Below are positions 17,362 through 24,171 of a DNA stretch of 57,708 nucleotides, piece by piece. This DNA comes from an uncultured Peptococcaceae bacterium. Its GTDB lineage: Bacteria; Bacillota; Peptococcia; Peptococcales; Peptococcaceae. Made by a program: the position numbers and the translations under genes. The stretch lies in contig CALJRU010000039.1 of the NCBI GenBank assembly GCA_937976375.1, forward strand, positions 1 through 57,708. Direction: 5' to 3'. The notes under the pieces were generated by a model. It did not search any database. It was not told the origin of the DNA and saw only the letters and a list, made by a program, of their open reading frames with translations. Positions within the stretch are counted from its first letter, which is position 1. Every line of letters starts with the position of its first letter.

Positions 17362-17396
17362 CCGCCGTTTTGCATTCCTGAGAACGGCGGTGTTTT
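17362..17396 (+). terminator. Second hairpin terminator before the agr locus
   Basis: CCGCCGTT (17362-17369) pairs with AACGGCGG (17383-17390), followed by TGTTTTTG. No gene lies between this and the previous terminator (17248-17361), so it may insulate the agr promoter or end an unrecognised small RNA. Confidence 0.65.
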
Positions 17397-17424
17397 TGTG
17401 TGCAGCGCATCGTTTTAGAATTTC

Positions 17425-17455
17425 TTTACCAAAGATATATTAAACAGTGTATAAT
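17425..17455 (+). promoter_or_regulatory. Promoter of the agr regulator-kinase operon
   Basis: TATAAT at 17450-17455 with a poor -35 (TTTACC, 17425-17430), 53 bp before the regulator's ATG. Weak CGTTTTAG/TGTTTTTG copies 20 bp apart (17411-17418 and 17391-17398) resemble degraded versions of the agr direct repeat, so autoregulation is possible but unsupported. Confidence 0.5.
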
Positions 17456-17507
17456 ATGGTTACAGAAAAACTGGCCGACCCACCGTTGGCCAAAGGAGGA
17501 ACGACCC

Positions 17508-18215
17508 ATGCGCTGTGCCATTTGCGACGACGAAACCATCGACATTCAACCCATCGAAGCCTTTTTGCAGGCTCGCCACCACGATGTGGACCTTTACGAC
17601 AGCGGCGAAGCCCTTCTCGCTGCCTATAAAAAGGCTGGCGTGCGCTACGACGCCCTCTTTCTCGATATGGAAATGAACGCCCTCAACGGCTTCGACACCG
17701 CCAACGCCATCTATGCCATCGACGACAGCGTGCTTGTCGTCTTTGTCACTAGCCACGACCAGTACGTGTTCGAATGCTTCAAATGCAACCCTGTGTGGTT
17801 TCTGCGCAAGCCCGTGCAGGAAAACGCGCTCACCGATGCCGTGCAGGCGCTGGAAAAACGCCTCACCAGCCAGCGCCGCGCCTTCACCTTTAGCGACAGC
17901 CGCCAAAGCGTGCGCCTGCGCCTGGACGACATCCTCTATGTGGAAAGCCTCGACCACCAGCTCACCCTCCACACCAAAACCGGCGACACCTACACCCTGC
18001 GTCGCACCATCAAAGACCTTGCCGATGAGCTGGGCAGCGACCAATTTTGCCGCATCCATAAATCCTACCTCGTTAATTTGGAATACGTCATCGGCATCGT
18101 CGGCGATGCGGTGGTGATGCAGCATGGTCAGGAACAACTGCCTGTTGGCCGTGCTTACAAGCAAAGCGCCAATGCAGCGTTTCTGGCGTATAAAAAGGAG
18201 CGTGTTCGAGGATGA
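17508..18215 (+). CDS. LytTR response regulator (AgrA-like)
   Basis: 235-residue two-component response regulator. The receiver domain (about 1-120) has the acidic pair in ICDDETIDI and the phospho-acceptor aspartate in LFLDMEMNALNGFD. Residues about 130-230 are a LytTR DNA-binding domain (VRLRLDDILYVESLDHQLTLHT and FCRIHKSYLVNLEYV are diagnostic). ATG 17508 follows AAAGGAGGAACG; an upstream in-frame extension lacks a binding site. The stop overlaps the kinase start by 4 bp. It is GC-rich like the rest of the chromosome, unlike the receptor half of the next gene. It is the likely activator of agrB and of the other promoters carrying the GTTTACG repeat. Confidence 0.9.
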   Translation: MRCAICDDETIDIQPIEAFLQARHHDVDLYDSGEALLAAYKKAGVRYDALFLDMEMNALNGFDTANAIYAIDDSVLVVFVTSHDQYVFECFKCNPVWFLRKPVQENALTDAVQALEKRLTSQRRAFTFSDSRQSVRLRLDDILYVESLDHQLTLHTKTGDTYTLRRTIKDLADELGSDQFCRIHKSYLVNLEYVIGIVGDAVVMQHGQEQLPVGRAYKQSANAAFLAYKKERVRG

Positions 18216-19510
18216 GTAGTCTTACATTATTTTCTGAAATAATATCAACATTTTCAGAAGCGCTTATGTTTTTCTTATTGTTTGAAGCGTTCTTAAGACG
18301 TCGAAAAGACTTCTATTTTTTGTATTACATAGTTGGAATTATTGGTGTAACAATAGCTCTGATCATCTGTAATCATTTTTTAATGTATACTTTGTTGAAT
18401 ATTCTGGGAATGATTGTTGTTGCTTCAATTGCATCTACTTTGTATAAAGGTCGTATATATACAAAAGTTATTGCAATTATCATTGGCATTTTCATTAGCG
18501 GAATTTGTGAAACATTTATTTTATATATTGAAACACTGGTTTTTAAAACCAGTGTCACCAATATTATCTATATTTCGGAATATCGTTTGCTTGGAGTAAT
18601 TTTATCAAAAACGCTTGGTATTGCTATTTGCAATGCGATTCGTGTTAAATTAAAAACGAGACAGTTGATGTTAAAACCAGTGTATTGGTTTTTATTTTTA
18701 TTATTGTTTATTAATGCAGTAATCGTAGCGTTTTTATTTTTCAGAATGAATTTTGAGCTTGGTGACTTATATTATGAAAAATTGTCCATCAGCAGTTTAA
18801 TTGGACTGTTTTTTAGTACATTTTTTGCATTGTACTTATATGAACATATGGCGGAGCAGAATCAAATTATTCGTGAACAAGAGCAATTTGAGCAGCAGAT
18901 GAATAGTCAACTTAAACATATGGATGAAATCATTTTGCAACAGAACGAATTGCGGCGATTCAAGCATGATATCAACAACCAGATTGTTGCGCTGGAAAGC
19001 TATTTTGAGAGTGGCGACTTAGAAGGCGGCCGTCGGCATATGGCTGCCCTCAGCCAACAGTTTCGCGCCACCGGTGCAACCATCAACACCGGCAACAACG
19101 CGCTGGATGCCATTCTCAGCACAAAAAAATCCCTTGCCGAAAGCAAGGGCATCGTGTTCAACACCGAGATACGCATTTCTGAGCGCCTGCCTCTTGATGC
19201 GAAGGACCTCTGCATCATCTTTGGCAACGCGTTGGACAATGCCATTGAAGCTTGTGACCGCCTGCCGGAGCACGCCGAGAAACGCATTGACCTGTTGCTG
19301 GTGCAAGATGCGCACGCCCTCTTTTGCACCCTCAGCAACACCGCGCCAGCCAACAACGACCGCCGCTTCACCACCAGCAAAGCCGATACAATTAACCATG
19401 GCTTTGGCCTGCAAAACATCCGCGACGCCCTGGCAAATTATGACGCCGAGCCATTGATTGAACAGGAAGATGAAACATTTTCTCTGTCGTTTAACATCGT
19501 TCTACAATAA
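18212..19510 (+). CDS. AgrC-like sensor histidine kinase
   Basis: 432-residue quorum-sensing receptor kinase. Residues about 1-215 hold six or so membrane helices; about 215-265 is a coiled region with the phosphorylated histidine in RRFKHDINNQ (near 251); the C-terminal GHKL ATPase has the N-box DLCIIFGNALDNAIEAC and the G-box NHGFGLQNIRDALA. It would sense the peptide made from the agrD product. The base composition changes sharply: codons for the membrane half (to about 18950) are A/T-rich, and the kinase half returns to the GC-rich genome style. That pattern suggests exchange of the receptor module. It overlaps the regulator gene by 4 bp. Confidence 0.9.
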   Translation: MSSLTLFSEIISTFSEALMFFLLFEAFLRRRKDFYFLYYIVGIIGVTIALIICNHFLMYTLLNILGMIVVASIASTLYKGRIYTKVIAIIIGIFISGICETFILYIETLVFKTSVTNIIYISEYRLLGVILSKTLGIAICNAIRVKLKTRQLMLKPVYWFLFLLLFINAVIVAFLFFRMNFELGDLYYEKLSISSLIGLFFSTFFALYLYEHMAEQNQIIREQEQFEQQMNSQLKHMDEIILQQNELRRFKHDINNQIVALESYFESGDLEGGRRHMAALSQQFRATGATINTGNNALDAILSTKKSLAESKGIVFNTEIRISERLPLDAKDLCIIFGNALDNAIEACDRLPEHAEKRIDLLLVQDAHALFCTLSNTAPANNDRRFTTSKADTINHGFGLQNIRDALANYDAEPLIEQEDETFSLSFNIVLQ

Positions 19511-19530
19511 TAGAAAAAATCGATATCGTG

Positions 19531-19561
19531 CCTGCAAGTCTATGGACTTGCAGGTTTTTTG
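19531..19561 (+). terminator. Terminator of the regulator-kinase operon
   Basis: Perfect 10-bp stem CCTGCAAGTC (19531-19540) / GACTTGCAGG (19545-19554) with four-base loop and TTTTTTG. It separates the agrA/agrC-like genes from agrB, which has its own promoter. Confidence 0.92.
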
Positions 19562-19627
19562 TCGTTTACGTCATAAAAACGTCGTTTACGACACTTTCCC
19601 GCACAGTGGCAAAAATGGTGCTATAAT
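19561..19627 (+). promoter_or_regulatory. Direct-repeat operator and promoter of agrB-agrD
   Basis: Two identical copies of GTCGTTTACG (19561-19570 and 19581-19590, 20-bp period) end 31 bp before a perfect TATAAT (19622-19627). No recognisable -35 is present, which suggests activator-dependent transcription. This resembles AgrA control of the staphylococcal P2 and P3 promoters in design. The local LytTR regulator is the obvious candidate activator. Confidence 0.8.
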
Positions 19628-19652
19628 CCGAGCAAAAGAAAGGGGGATAGTC

Positions 19653-20210
19653 ATGAATATATTGGCTGTGCGTACAGCGGATTTTTTGCTTGCTTGTGGT
19701 GTGATTAAACAAAAAGACATTAGCATTTATCGATATGGATTGGAAGTACTTTATTTATCTGTGTTGGAAGTGATGAGTATCCTCTTACTGGCGGTATGGG
19801 TGGGAAATTTTTTTGAAACCTTACTTTATTTCGCTGCGTTTATTCCACTGCGGTTGTTTGCTGGAGGCTATCATGCCAATACACGCCTGGGATGTTATTT
19901 TGTATCGCTTGGTGTTTATGGTGCATTTAGTGTGGTGGTTGCTTTTGCAACGATATCGTATCTTTGGTTGGTGTTGCTTGCAATGATAGCTCTGGTTATT
20001 ATCTGGCGATATGCACCTATTGTCCATAGAAATCATAAGATTAGCCAAAAAGATTTGTTTTCAGCAAAATTTATTAGCCAAAATTTAGCTTTGGTGGAGC
20101 TATTAGTTGTAATTGTAGTTGGTTTTTTTTCAATACAAATTTCTTTTGTAATAGCTTTGAGTCTGTTATCGACAGCATTATCAATTATTGTAATATTTTT
20201 TTTGAAATAA
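19653..20210 (+). CDS. agrB: AgrB-like peptide-processing membrane protease
   Basis: 185-residue integral membrane cysteine protease that cuts the AgrD precursor and forms the thiolactone peptide. The catalytic pair is visible in the diagnostic block LRLFAGGYHANTRLGCYFV (His in GGYHA, Cys eight residues on). Five or six hydrophobic segments cover most of the protein. ATG 19653 follows AAAGGGGGATAG; an upstream in-frame extension crosses the promoter and terminator and is not real. It is A/T-rich, like the receptor half of the kinase. agrD starts 24 bp downstream. Confidence 0.93.
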   Translation: MNILAVRTADFLLACGVIKQKDISIYRYGLEVLYLSVLEVMSILLLAVWVGNFFETLLYFAAFIPLRLFAGGYHANTRLGCYFVSLGVYGAFSVVVAFATISYLWLVLLAMIALVIIWRYAPIVHRNHKISQKDLFSAKFISQNLALVELLVVIVVGFFSIQISFVIALSLLSTALSIIVIFFLK

Positions 20211-20234
20211 ATTATTAAGGATTGAGGCGAGAGA

Positions 20235-20381
20235 ATGTTTTTAAAAAAAAGTGCCTTTATATTGGCTAAATGTGCATTATTTTGTTCTGTTATTTGTACT
20301 AATTGTATATGTACTTTTTCTTTCTATGAACCAGAACAACCCGAAGAATTGGAACGTTTAAAAATCAACCGTTGCTTATAA
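20235..20381 (+). CDS. agrD: AgrD-like autoinducer peptide precursor
   Basis: 48-residue precursor found by reading the sequence 24 bp after agrB. It has a hydrophobic, cysteine-rich N-terminal leader (about 1-25), then CTFSF (Cys26-Phe30), then YEPEQPEELERL. By alignment with staphylococcal AgrD, where a CxxxM-type ring precedes an acidic ...PxEL tail, the mature signal should contain a five-residue thiolactone ring formed from Cys26 to Phe30, with an exocyclic tail of unknown length. Several extra cysteines (13, 17, 21, 24) in the leader are unusual. GAGG lies seven bases before the ATG. A hairpin without a T-run follows at 20393-20431. Confidence 0.88.
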   Translation: MFLKKSAFILAKCALFCSVICTNCICTFSFYEPEQPEELERLKINRCL

Positions 20382-20542
20382 TAAGGCTTTTCCAATCTTT
20401 TATTTCTATCTGTGGCATAGGAAAAAGATTGTTGAAGTACAGTTGCTATAGTAGTGTGAATTCAGAAAGAAGGTGAGTATTGAACGTAATTTGATGTTAT
20501 AGTGCTGGCAATAATGAATTATTTTTTGAAAGGGAGATCAAA

Positions 20543-21727
20543 ATGAACAAATTTTCAAAGAAACTTGTTGCATTGATCATGTGCGGTGCATTGCTTGTTC
20601 CTGCAGGTGCGATGGCAGGTGAAGTGGATGCATCGTCCAATGAAACGGTGAGTCTTGCCGATTATGAAAACTACATCAAATCTACAAATGGTATTGCTTC
20701 AAGAAGCGCAAGCAGTAATTTAAGTGTTCAGGCATTTGACTATATGGAAGCGTCTATGGAAGAAGCTGAGTTAAGCAACATTTTGGCTGATTATCAAGAA
20801 GTTGCTGGAAGCCGAGAAAAGACATATGAAATGTTTGAAGCAAATCTTAATGGCACTTATCAGGAAGTTGAAGCTAATGACTTTAGTGAGGAACAGGCTG
20901 CCCAACTTTTCCAGTCGTCTGCAGATTTAGAAACTGGGAATGCTGAAGTGACAGAATTTACACCTGTTGATCCAGATAAATATCCGGCTCCTCCTCATGG
21001 TGATAATAGTATTAATACGGTAGATGCTTCTGTAAGTTTGCTGAGCAACAGCGATATTAGTGTAGGACGTGATAATTCCATAGATGGTTCAGGTATTGGC
21101 TATGAAGTAAAAAGTTTGGCAGGGTACAATAAAACAACTGCGTATTTCTATCCTGGGCAGTGTAATATTAATCGCAATGGCCAAGGCGGTATCGCTGCAT
21201 ATATGTTCTATACATTTGCTGGCGGTGGCGGCGTTCAGGATTTGGGCGTTGGCTATATGAATGGTTATTGGCAGCCAGTCGTTAATGGCACATGGACTGG
21301 TTGGGCAACAGGTGGTGCACATCTGACAACTGGCGATAAATTGTATTTTAAAGTTTGGATTGGCACCGATCAACAGCTTTATTTCCAGGGGATTGATGGA
21401 GATAATTTTAATAATATTATCTTCCAAGGAACCTATACAACATGGAATATGCTTCCAGCAAGTGGATCAGGTGTAACAATTAATCGTCAGATTTCTTATG
21501 CTGCTAATAGTGGTTATCAATATGACAATTCTGGCTATTATTTAAGAAATGCTCGTTTTGATCAGGCTTATCTTTACAACAATACTTCCTATGCTCAGTT
21601 CAATTCTTCAAATACTGATAGCACCAGACGCGGCAAATTTGGTACTTCTTGGGCTCCAAATAGTAATGTAACGATCAATTCGAATACGCATTGGTATTCT
21701 GAAAATGTTACTATTGATTTAACCTAA
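20543..21727 (+). CDS. Secreted protein of unknown function next to agrD
   Basis: 394-residue product starting at ATG 20543 after GAAAGGGAGATC, with a clear signal peptide (MNKFSKKLVALIMCGALL, likely cut after GAMA). The N-terminal part (about 30-135) is acidic and helical, propeptide-like. The C-terminal part (about 170-394) is rich in Gly, Asn, Tyr and Trp, with short alternating strands (GGIAAYMFYTF, LYFKVWIGTDQQLYFQG), which suggests a beta-sandwich or lectin-like fold. I recognise no catalytic motif. Its A/T-rich composition matches agrB-agrD rather than the genome. It lies 161 bp after agrD with only weak promoter-like sequences between, so it may be part of the exchanged agr cassette. 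Function unknown. Confidence 0.8.
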   Translation: MNKFSKKLVALIMCGALLVPAGAMAGEVDASSNETVSLADYENYIKSTNGIASRSASSNLSVQAFDYMEASMEEAELSNILADYQEVAGSREKTYEMFEANLNGTYQEVEANDFSEEQAAQLFQSSADLETGNAEVTEFTPVDPDKYPAPPHGDNSINTVDASVSLLSNSDISVGRDNSIDGSGIGYEVKSLAGYNKTTAYFYPGQCNINRNGQGGIAAYMFYTFAGGGGVQDLGVGYMNGYWQPVVNGTWTGWATGGAHLTTGDKLYFKVWIGTDQQLYFQGIDGDNFNNIIFQGTYTTWNMLPASGSGVTINRQISYAANSGYQYDNSGYYLRNARFDQAYLYNNTSYAQFNSSNTDSTRRGKFGTSWAPNSNVTINSNTHWYSENVTIDLT

Positions 21728-21743
21728 AGGATGTCTATCATTC

Positions 21744-21780
21744 ACTCGCCCATGATTTTTCAATGGGCGAGTAATTTTAT
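21744..21780 (+). terminator. Terminator of the 20543 gene
   Basis: Perfect 10-bp stem ACTCGCCCAT (21744-21753) / ATGGGCGAGT (21763-21772) followed by AATTTTAT. Confidence 0.85.
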
Positions 21781-21845
21781 TGTTCATATTATAAAAATGC
21801 TGTTTACGTCCTTTTTTATCCACAGTGATAAAAACATGGTATAAT
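21779..21845 (+). promoter_or_regulatory. LytTR-type repeat and promoter of the 21880 gene
   Basis: ATTGTTCATA (21779-21788) and GCTGTTTACG (21799-21808), 20 bp apart, end 31 bp before TATAAT (21840-21845). Only the second copy is close to the agrB repeat; the first is degenerate. No good -35 is present. Confidence 0.6.
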
Positions 21846-21879
21846 TAAAAAAATAAAAGATGAGAAAGGATGATGACTT

Positions 21880-22443
21880 ATGAAAAAAAAGAATCGTTTA
21901 ACGGCTGTTGTGTTGACGGCTTTGATGGGGATTGGCGCTTTTCTGCCAGCTGCAAAAGCGGATGCAGCTGATATTCAGCCGCTGCCATTTCCTACGTATG
22001 TGAATGGATCACAGGTTGTGATCAACAATGCACTGCTTTATGGGGGGCATACTTATGTGCAGTTGCGCGAGCTGGCTGGGGTGACCAATATGGGCATTGA
22101 GTTTGTCAGTGAGCCTTCCCTGGAGCCTGGCGGTGGGCTGCCACAGGGCATCAGCATTGATCAGCCAACGTTTGTTTATGTGAAAGATGACGTGTATAAT
22201 TGGAGTGGGGCCATGGGGTCAGACAAGTATTTCCAGGGCGTAGATATTACGACGTTGTTCAGCCGTTACAACCTCCGCGAGGGAAATTTCACCTATGGTT
22301 TTGATCCGATTGATGGCACGTTTGTAGCGAATGGTCAAGAAGTATCGATTAAGACATTGACGAGTAACGGCAAAATTTACACGACCGTTGATGAATTCCG
22401 TGATAAGATCCAGCCATATCTGGTGGATATGTGCATGCAGTAA
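21880..22443 (+). CDS. Small secreted stalk-domain protein
   Basis: 187-residue exported protein. The signal peptide is MKKKNRLTAVVLTALMGIGAF with a likely cut at ADA-A (near 30). The rest resembles one stalk (copper amine oxidase N-terminal-like) domain: YVNGSQVVINNALLYGGHTYVQLRELAGVTNMGIEF, with the typical Y-V-x-L-R-E-L-A segment. There is no enzymatic domain, and no copper oxidase catalytic residues are expected. The stalk name reflects a fold used in cell-surface proteins. ATG 21880 follows GAGAAAGGATGATG. It has a monocistronic layout: the upstream promoter carries the presumed agr operator and a terminator follows. Confidence 0.75.
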   Translation: MKKKNRLTAVVLTALMGIGAFLPAAKADAADIQPLPFPTYVNGSQVVINNALLYGGHTYVQLRELAGVTNMGIEFVSEPSLEPGGGLPQGISIDQPTFVYVKDDVYNWSGAMGSDKYFQGVDITTLFSRYNLREGNFTYGFDPIDGTFVANGQEVSIKTLTSNGKIYTTVDEFRDKIQPYLVDMCMQ

Positions 22444-22483
22444 GTTTTATGATTTTATACAGGCGTCTTGGGATGGGCGCAAG

Positions 22484-22511
22484 GTGCGGCATGGTTCTGC
22501 CGCACTTTTTT
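22484..22511 (+). terminator. Terminator of the 21880 gene
   Basis: GTGCGGCA (22484-22491) / TGCCGCAC (22498-22505), six-base loop and six Ts. Confidence 0.92.
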
Positions 22512-22530
22512 GCAGGGAGGGTGAAGACTG

Positions 22531-22911
22531 ATGGATGTGTTGGAGTATAAGGGCTATGTCACAAAGGTGCATTATGATGCCGAGGCGCAGGTGCTGTATG
22601 GCAAGGTGCAGGGGATTGTGGATGCGGTGAATTATGAGAGTGCAACGATGGACGGTGTGGAAGCGGCGTTTCATGATTCGGTGGACCGGTATCTGGCGTT
22701 TTGCGCAGCGGTGGGGCGGCGGCCCTGCAAGGCGTTCAAGGGGCAGTTTAATGTGCGCATGAAGCCAGCGCTGCACAAGGCCATGGCAGCCTGGGCGATG
22801 GCACACGAGACGACGCTGAATGCAGCGGTGGAAGAAGCGGTGCGCACGTTTTTAAAACGCGAGCAGGAAACCGCAGACACTGAACAGGCGCAGAATGAGG
22901 GGATGGCCTAA
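22531..22911 (+). CDS. HicB-like antitoxin-family protein (orphan), copy 1
   Basis: 126-residue protein of the HicB type: an N-terminal partial RNase H-like fold (MDVLEYKGYVTKVHYDAEAQVLYGKV and ESATMDGVEAAFHDSVDRYLAFC) and a C-terminal ribbon-helix-helix-like segment (FNVRMKPALHKAMAAWAMAHETTLNAAVEEAVRTFL). HicB normally neutralises the small mRNA-degrading toxin HicA, but no HicA-like frame is next to it. ATG 22531 follows GGGAGGGTGAAG, only 19 bp after a terminator, so it may rely on read-through or an undetected promoter. A close paralogue lies at 25955-26332 on the other strand. Confidence 0.8.
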   Translation: MDVLEYKGYVTKVHYDAEAQVLYGKVQGIVDAVNYESATMDGVEAAFHDSVDRYLAFCAAVGRRPCKAFKGQFNVRMKPALHKAMAAWAMAHETTLNAAVEEAVRTFLKREQETADTEQAQNEGMA

Positions 22912-22934
22912 GGTGCTTCCAGAGACGAAACAAT

Positions 22935-22962
22935 AAAAACCAGCCGTGGGGCTGGTTTTTTT
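22935..22962. terminator. Bidirectional terminator between converging genes
   Basis: AACCAGCC (22938-22945) / GGCTGGTT (22949-22956) with an A-run on the left and a T-run on the right, serving both the HicB-like gene (plus) and the 22973-23395 gene (minus). Confidence 0.9.
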
Positions 22963-22972
22963 GTGTGGACGA

Positions 22973-23395
22973 TTAGCGCCAGGAGACGTCGATGCCAAAC
23001 CATTTGAGTAGGTAGTACCAAATGGCTTCGCTGCCAAAGATGACGATGCCGTAGAGCACATAGAAGCCGACAAAAACGGCGAGCAGCAGTTTCCATTTTC
23101 TGGCCAAGGCAGCACAGATCATGGCTGCGTAGTAGAGGACGTAGATGCCGTCTATGCCTAGGATGGTGATGTTAAAGATGGAGAGAACGAGCCCTTCAAA
23201 CAAAAACCAGGCTGCAAAAAAGCCTGCCATGATATAGGCCATTTTGCCAAGGCGTGTTTGCTGCTGCCAGTGTTCGCGACAGTAGGCGCGGCGTATGCTG
23301 CGATAGTGGGCGCGCATGTTCCAGCAGGCTGCGATGCGTGTGCATAAGGTGGTCCGCCGAGGCGGTGGGTCATCTTGCGGTGTGTTCCTTTTCAT
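22973..23395 (-). CDS. Predicted membrane protein, unknown
   Basis: 140-residue product. I set the start at the ATG at 23395 (MKRNTPQDDPPPRR), which has AAAGGAGGTC at ideal spacing. The N-terminal 55 residues are basic and cytosolic, rich in Arg, His and Cys; about 55-140 contains three hydrophobic helices (MAYIMAGFFAAWFLFEGLVLSIF, GIYVLYYAAMICAALA, KLLLAVFVGFYVLYGIVIF). I recognise no family. It has its own promoter on the minus strand and ends in a bidirectional terminator, so it is a single-gene unit. Confidence 0.65.
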   Translation of the reverse strand: MKRNTPQDDPPPRRTTLCTRIAACWNMRAHYRSIRRAYCREHWQQQTRLGKMAYIMAGFFAAWFLFEGLVLSIFNITILGIDGIYVLYYAAMICAALARKWKLLLAVFVGFYVLYGIVIFGSEAIWYYLLKWFGIDVSWR

Positions 23396-23478
23396 AGGTA
23401 GACCTCCTTTGTGATCGGGCGCGTCGCCGCTTGTTCCCCTCAGCAGCGGCACGCCTGTATGCAGTTTATTGTGCGCTT

Positions 23479-23507
23479 AGTCTAACACAGGAGGGCAGCG
23501 GAGGCAA
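23479..23507 (-). promoter_or_regulatory. Promoter of the 23395 membrane-protein gene
   Basis: On the minus strand TTGCCT (23502-23507), 17-bp spacer, TAGACT (23479-23484), about 84 bp before the ATG at 23395. Confidence 0.45.
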
Positions 23508-23527
23508 TGTGAAAGCGCAGGCGATGG

Positions 23528-23887
23528 CTACGCGCGCTCGGCGGCGGTGGCTTCATGGGTGCACAAGCCTGTGTATTCCTGCCAGAGTGTGACGAGTTTT
23601 TCGAGAACGTCGTCGGGCTGTGACCATGGTTTGCTGGTGTGTTCACAAAAGAGCGCGGCCACGCCCTGACTGATGTCTTGGATGGTCAGGGTGTCGAGTT
23701 CCCGCCAGTGCAGAAACAGGTATTGGTTCAGGGCGTGTTCTTCCTCCGGTTGGATGCGGTATTTGATGAGGGTTGATTGGTAGGTTTCAAGGCCTGCTTT
23801 TTCGCAAAGATCGTCGATCACGTTCATGATCCAGGACAGTTCGGTGAGAACCTCGTTGGTCAAATTTTCTTTTTGTAATCCAGCCAT
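23528..23887 (-). CDS. Hypothetical cytosolic protein
   Basis: 119-residue, acidic, predicted helical protein beginning MAGLQKENLTNEVLTELSW, with ATG 23887 preceded by AAAAGGAGCAATC. There are no membrane segments and no motif that I recognise. It contains several Trp and Glu-rich helices (LTELSWIMNVIDDLCEKAGL, LVTLWQEYTGLCTHEAT). It lies between a minus-strand terminator and the next promoter, so it may be transcribed alone. I cannot suggest a function. Confidence 0.6.
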   Translation of the reverse strand: MAGLQKENLTNEVLTELSWIMNVIDDLCEKAGLETYQSTLIKYRIQPEEEHALNQYLFLHWRELDTLTIQDISQGVAALFCEHTSKPWSQPDDVLEKLVTLWQEYTGLCTHEATAAERA

Positions 23888-23920
23888 GGTGATTGCTCCT
23901 TTTTGGTCTTCTTATAAAAT

Positions 23921-23947
23921 AAAGGTACGATGTGTGGTCGTGCCTTT
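23921..23947 (-). terminator. Terminator of the 25828-to-23954 minus-strand operon
   Basis: On the minus strand AAAGGCACGA (23938-23947 on plus as TCGTGCCTTT) pairs with TCGTACCTTT (23921-23930) with one mismatch, followed by TATTTTAT. It lies 7 bp after the small coiled-coil protein gene. Confidence 0.75.
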
Positions 23948-23953
23948 TGGTGT

Positions 23954-24160
23954 TTAATGTGGAGTGTTTGCAGAGTCGGCGAGAGCGTCGAGTTTTTTGC
24001 TGAGTTCATTCAGTTTCAGGTCTTCGATTCTGTTGAGCTGCGTTTGCAGTGCTTCGATGCGCTGCCGCTGCTCATCAAATTTGTCAAATATCTTCATAAT
24101 GATGACGGTAGGCGTCATGATCAAGAAGAAGATAATAATGATGATGATGACGACACCCAT
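23954..24160 (-). CDS. Small membrane-anchored coiled-coil protein
   Basis: 68-residue product: one very hydrophobic N-terminal helix (MGVVIIIIIIFFLIMTPTVI) then a regular amphipathic coiled coil (about 24-60, IFDKFDEQRQRIEALQTQL and following heptads). ATG 24160 follows AAGGAGGTTC. The gene begins 11 bp after the stalk-protein gene on the same strand and is last in the lipoprotein-stalk operon. It shares its layout with the 72-residue protein at 9009-9227. No function assigned. Confidence 0.65.
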   Translation of the reverse strand: MGVVIIIIIIFFLIMTPTVIIMKIFDKFDEQRQRIEALQTQLNRIEDLKLNELSKKLDALADSANTPH

Positions 24161-24171
24161 GATGAACCTCC

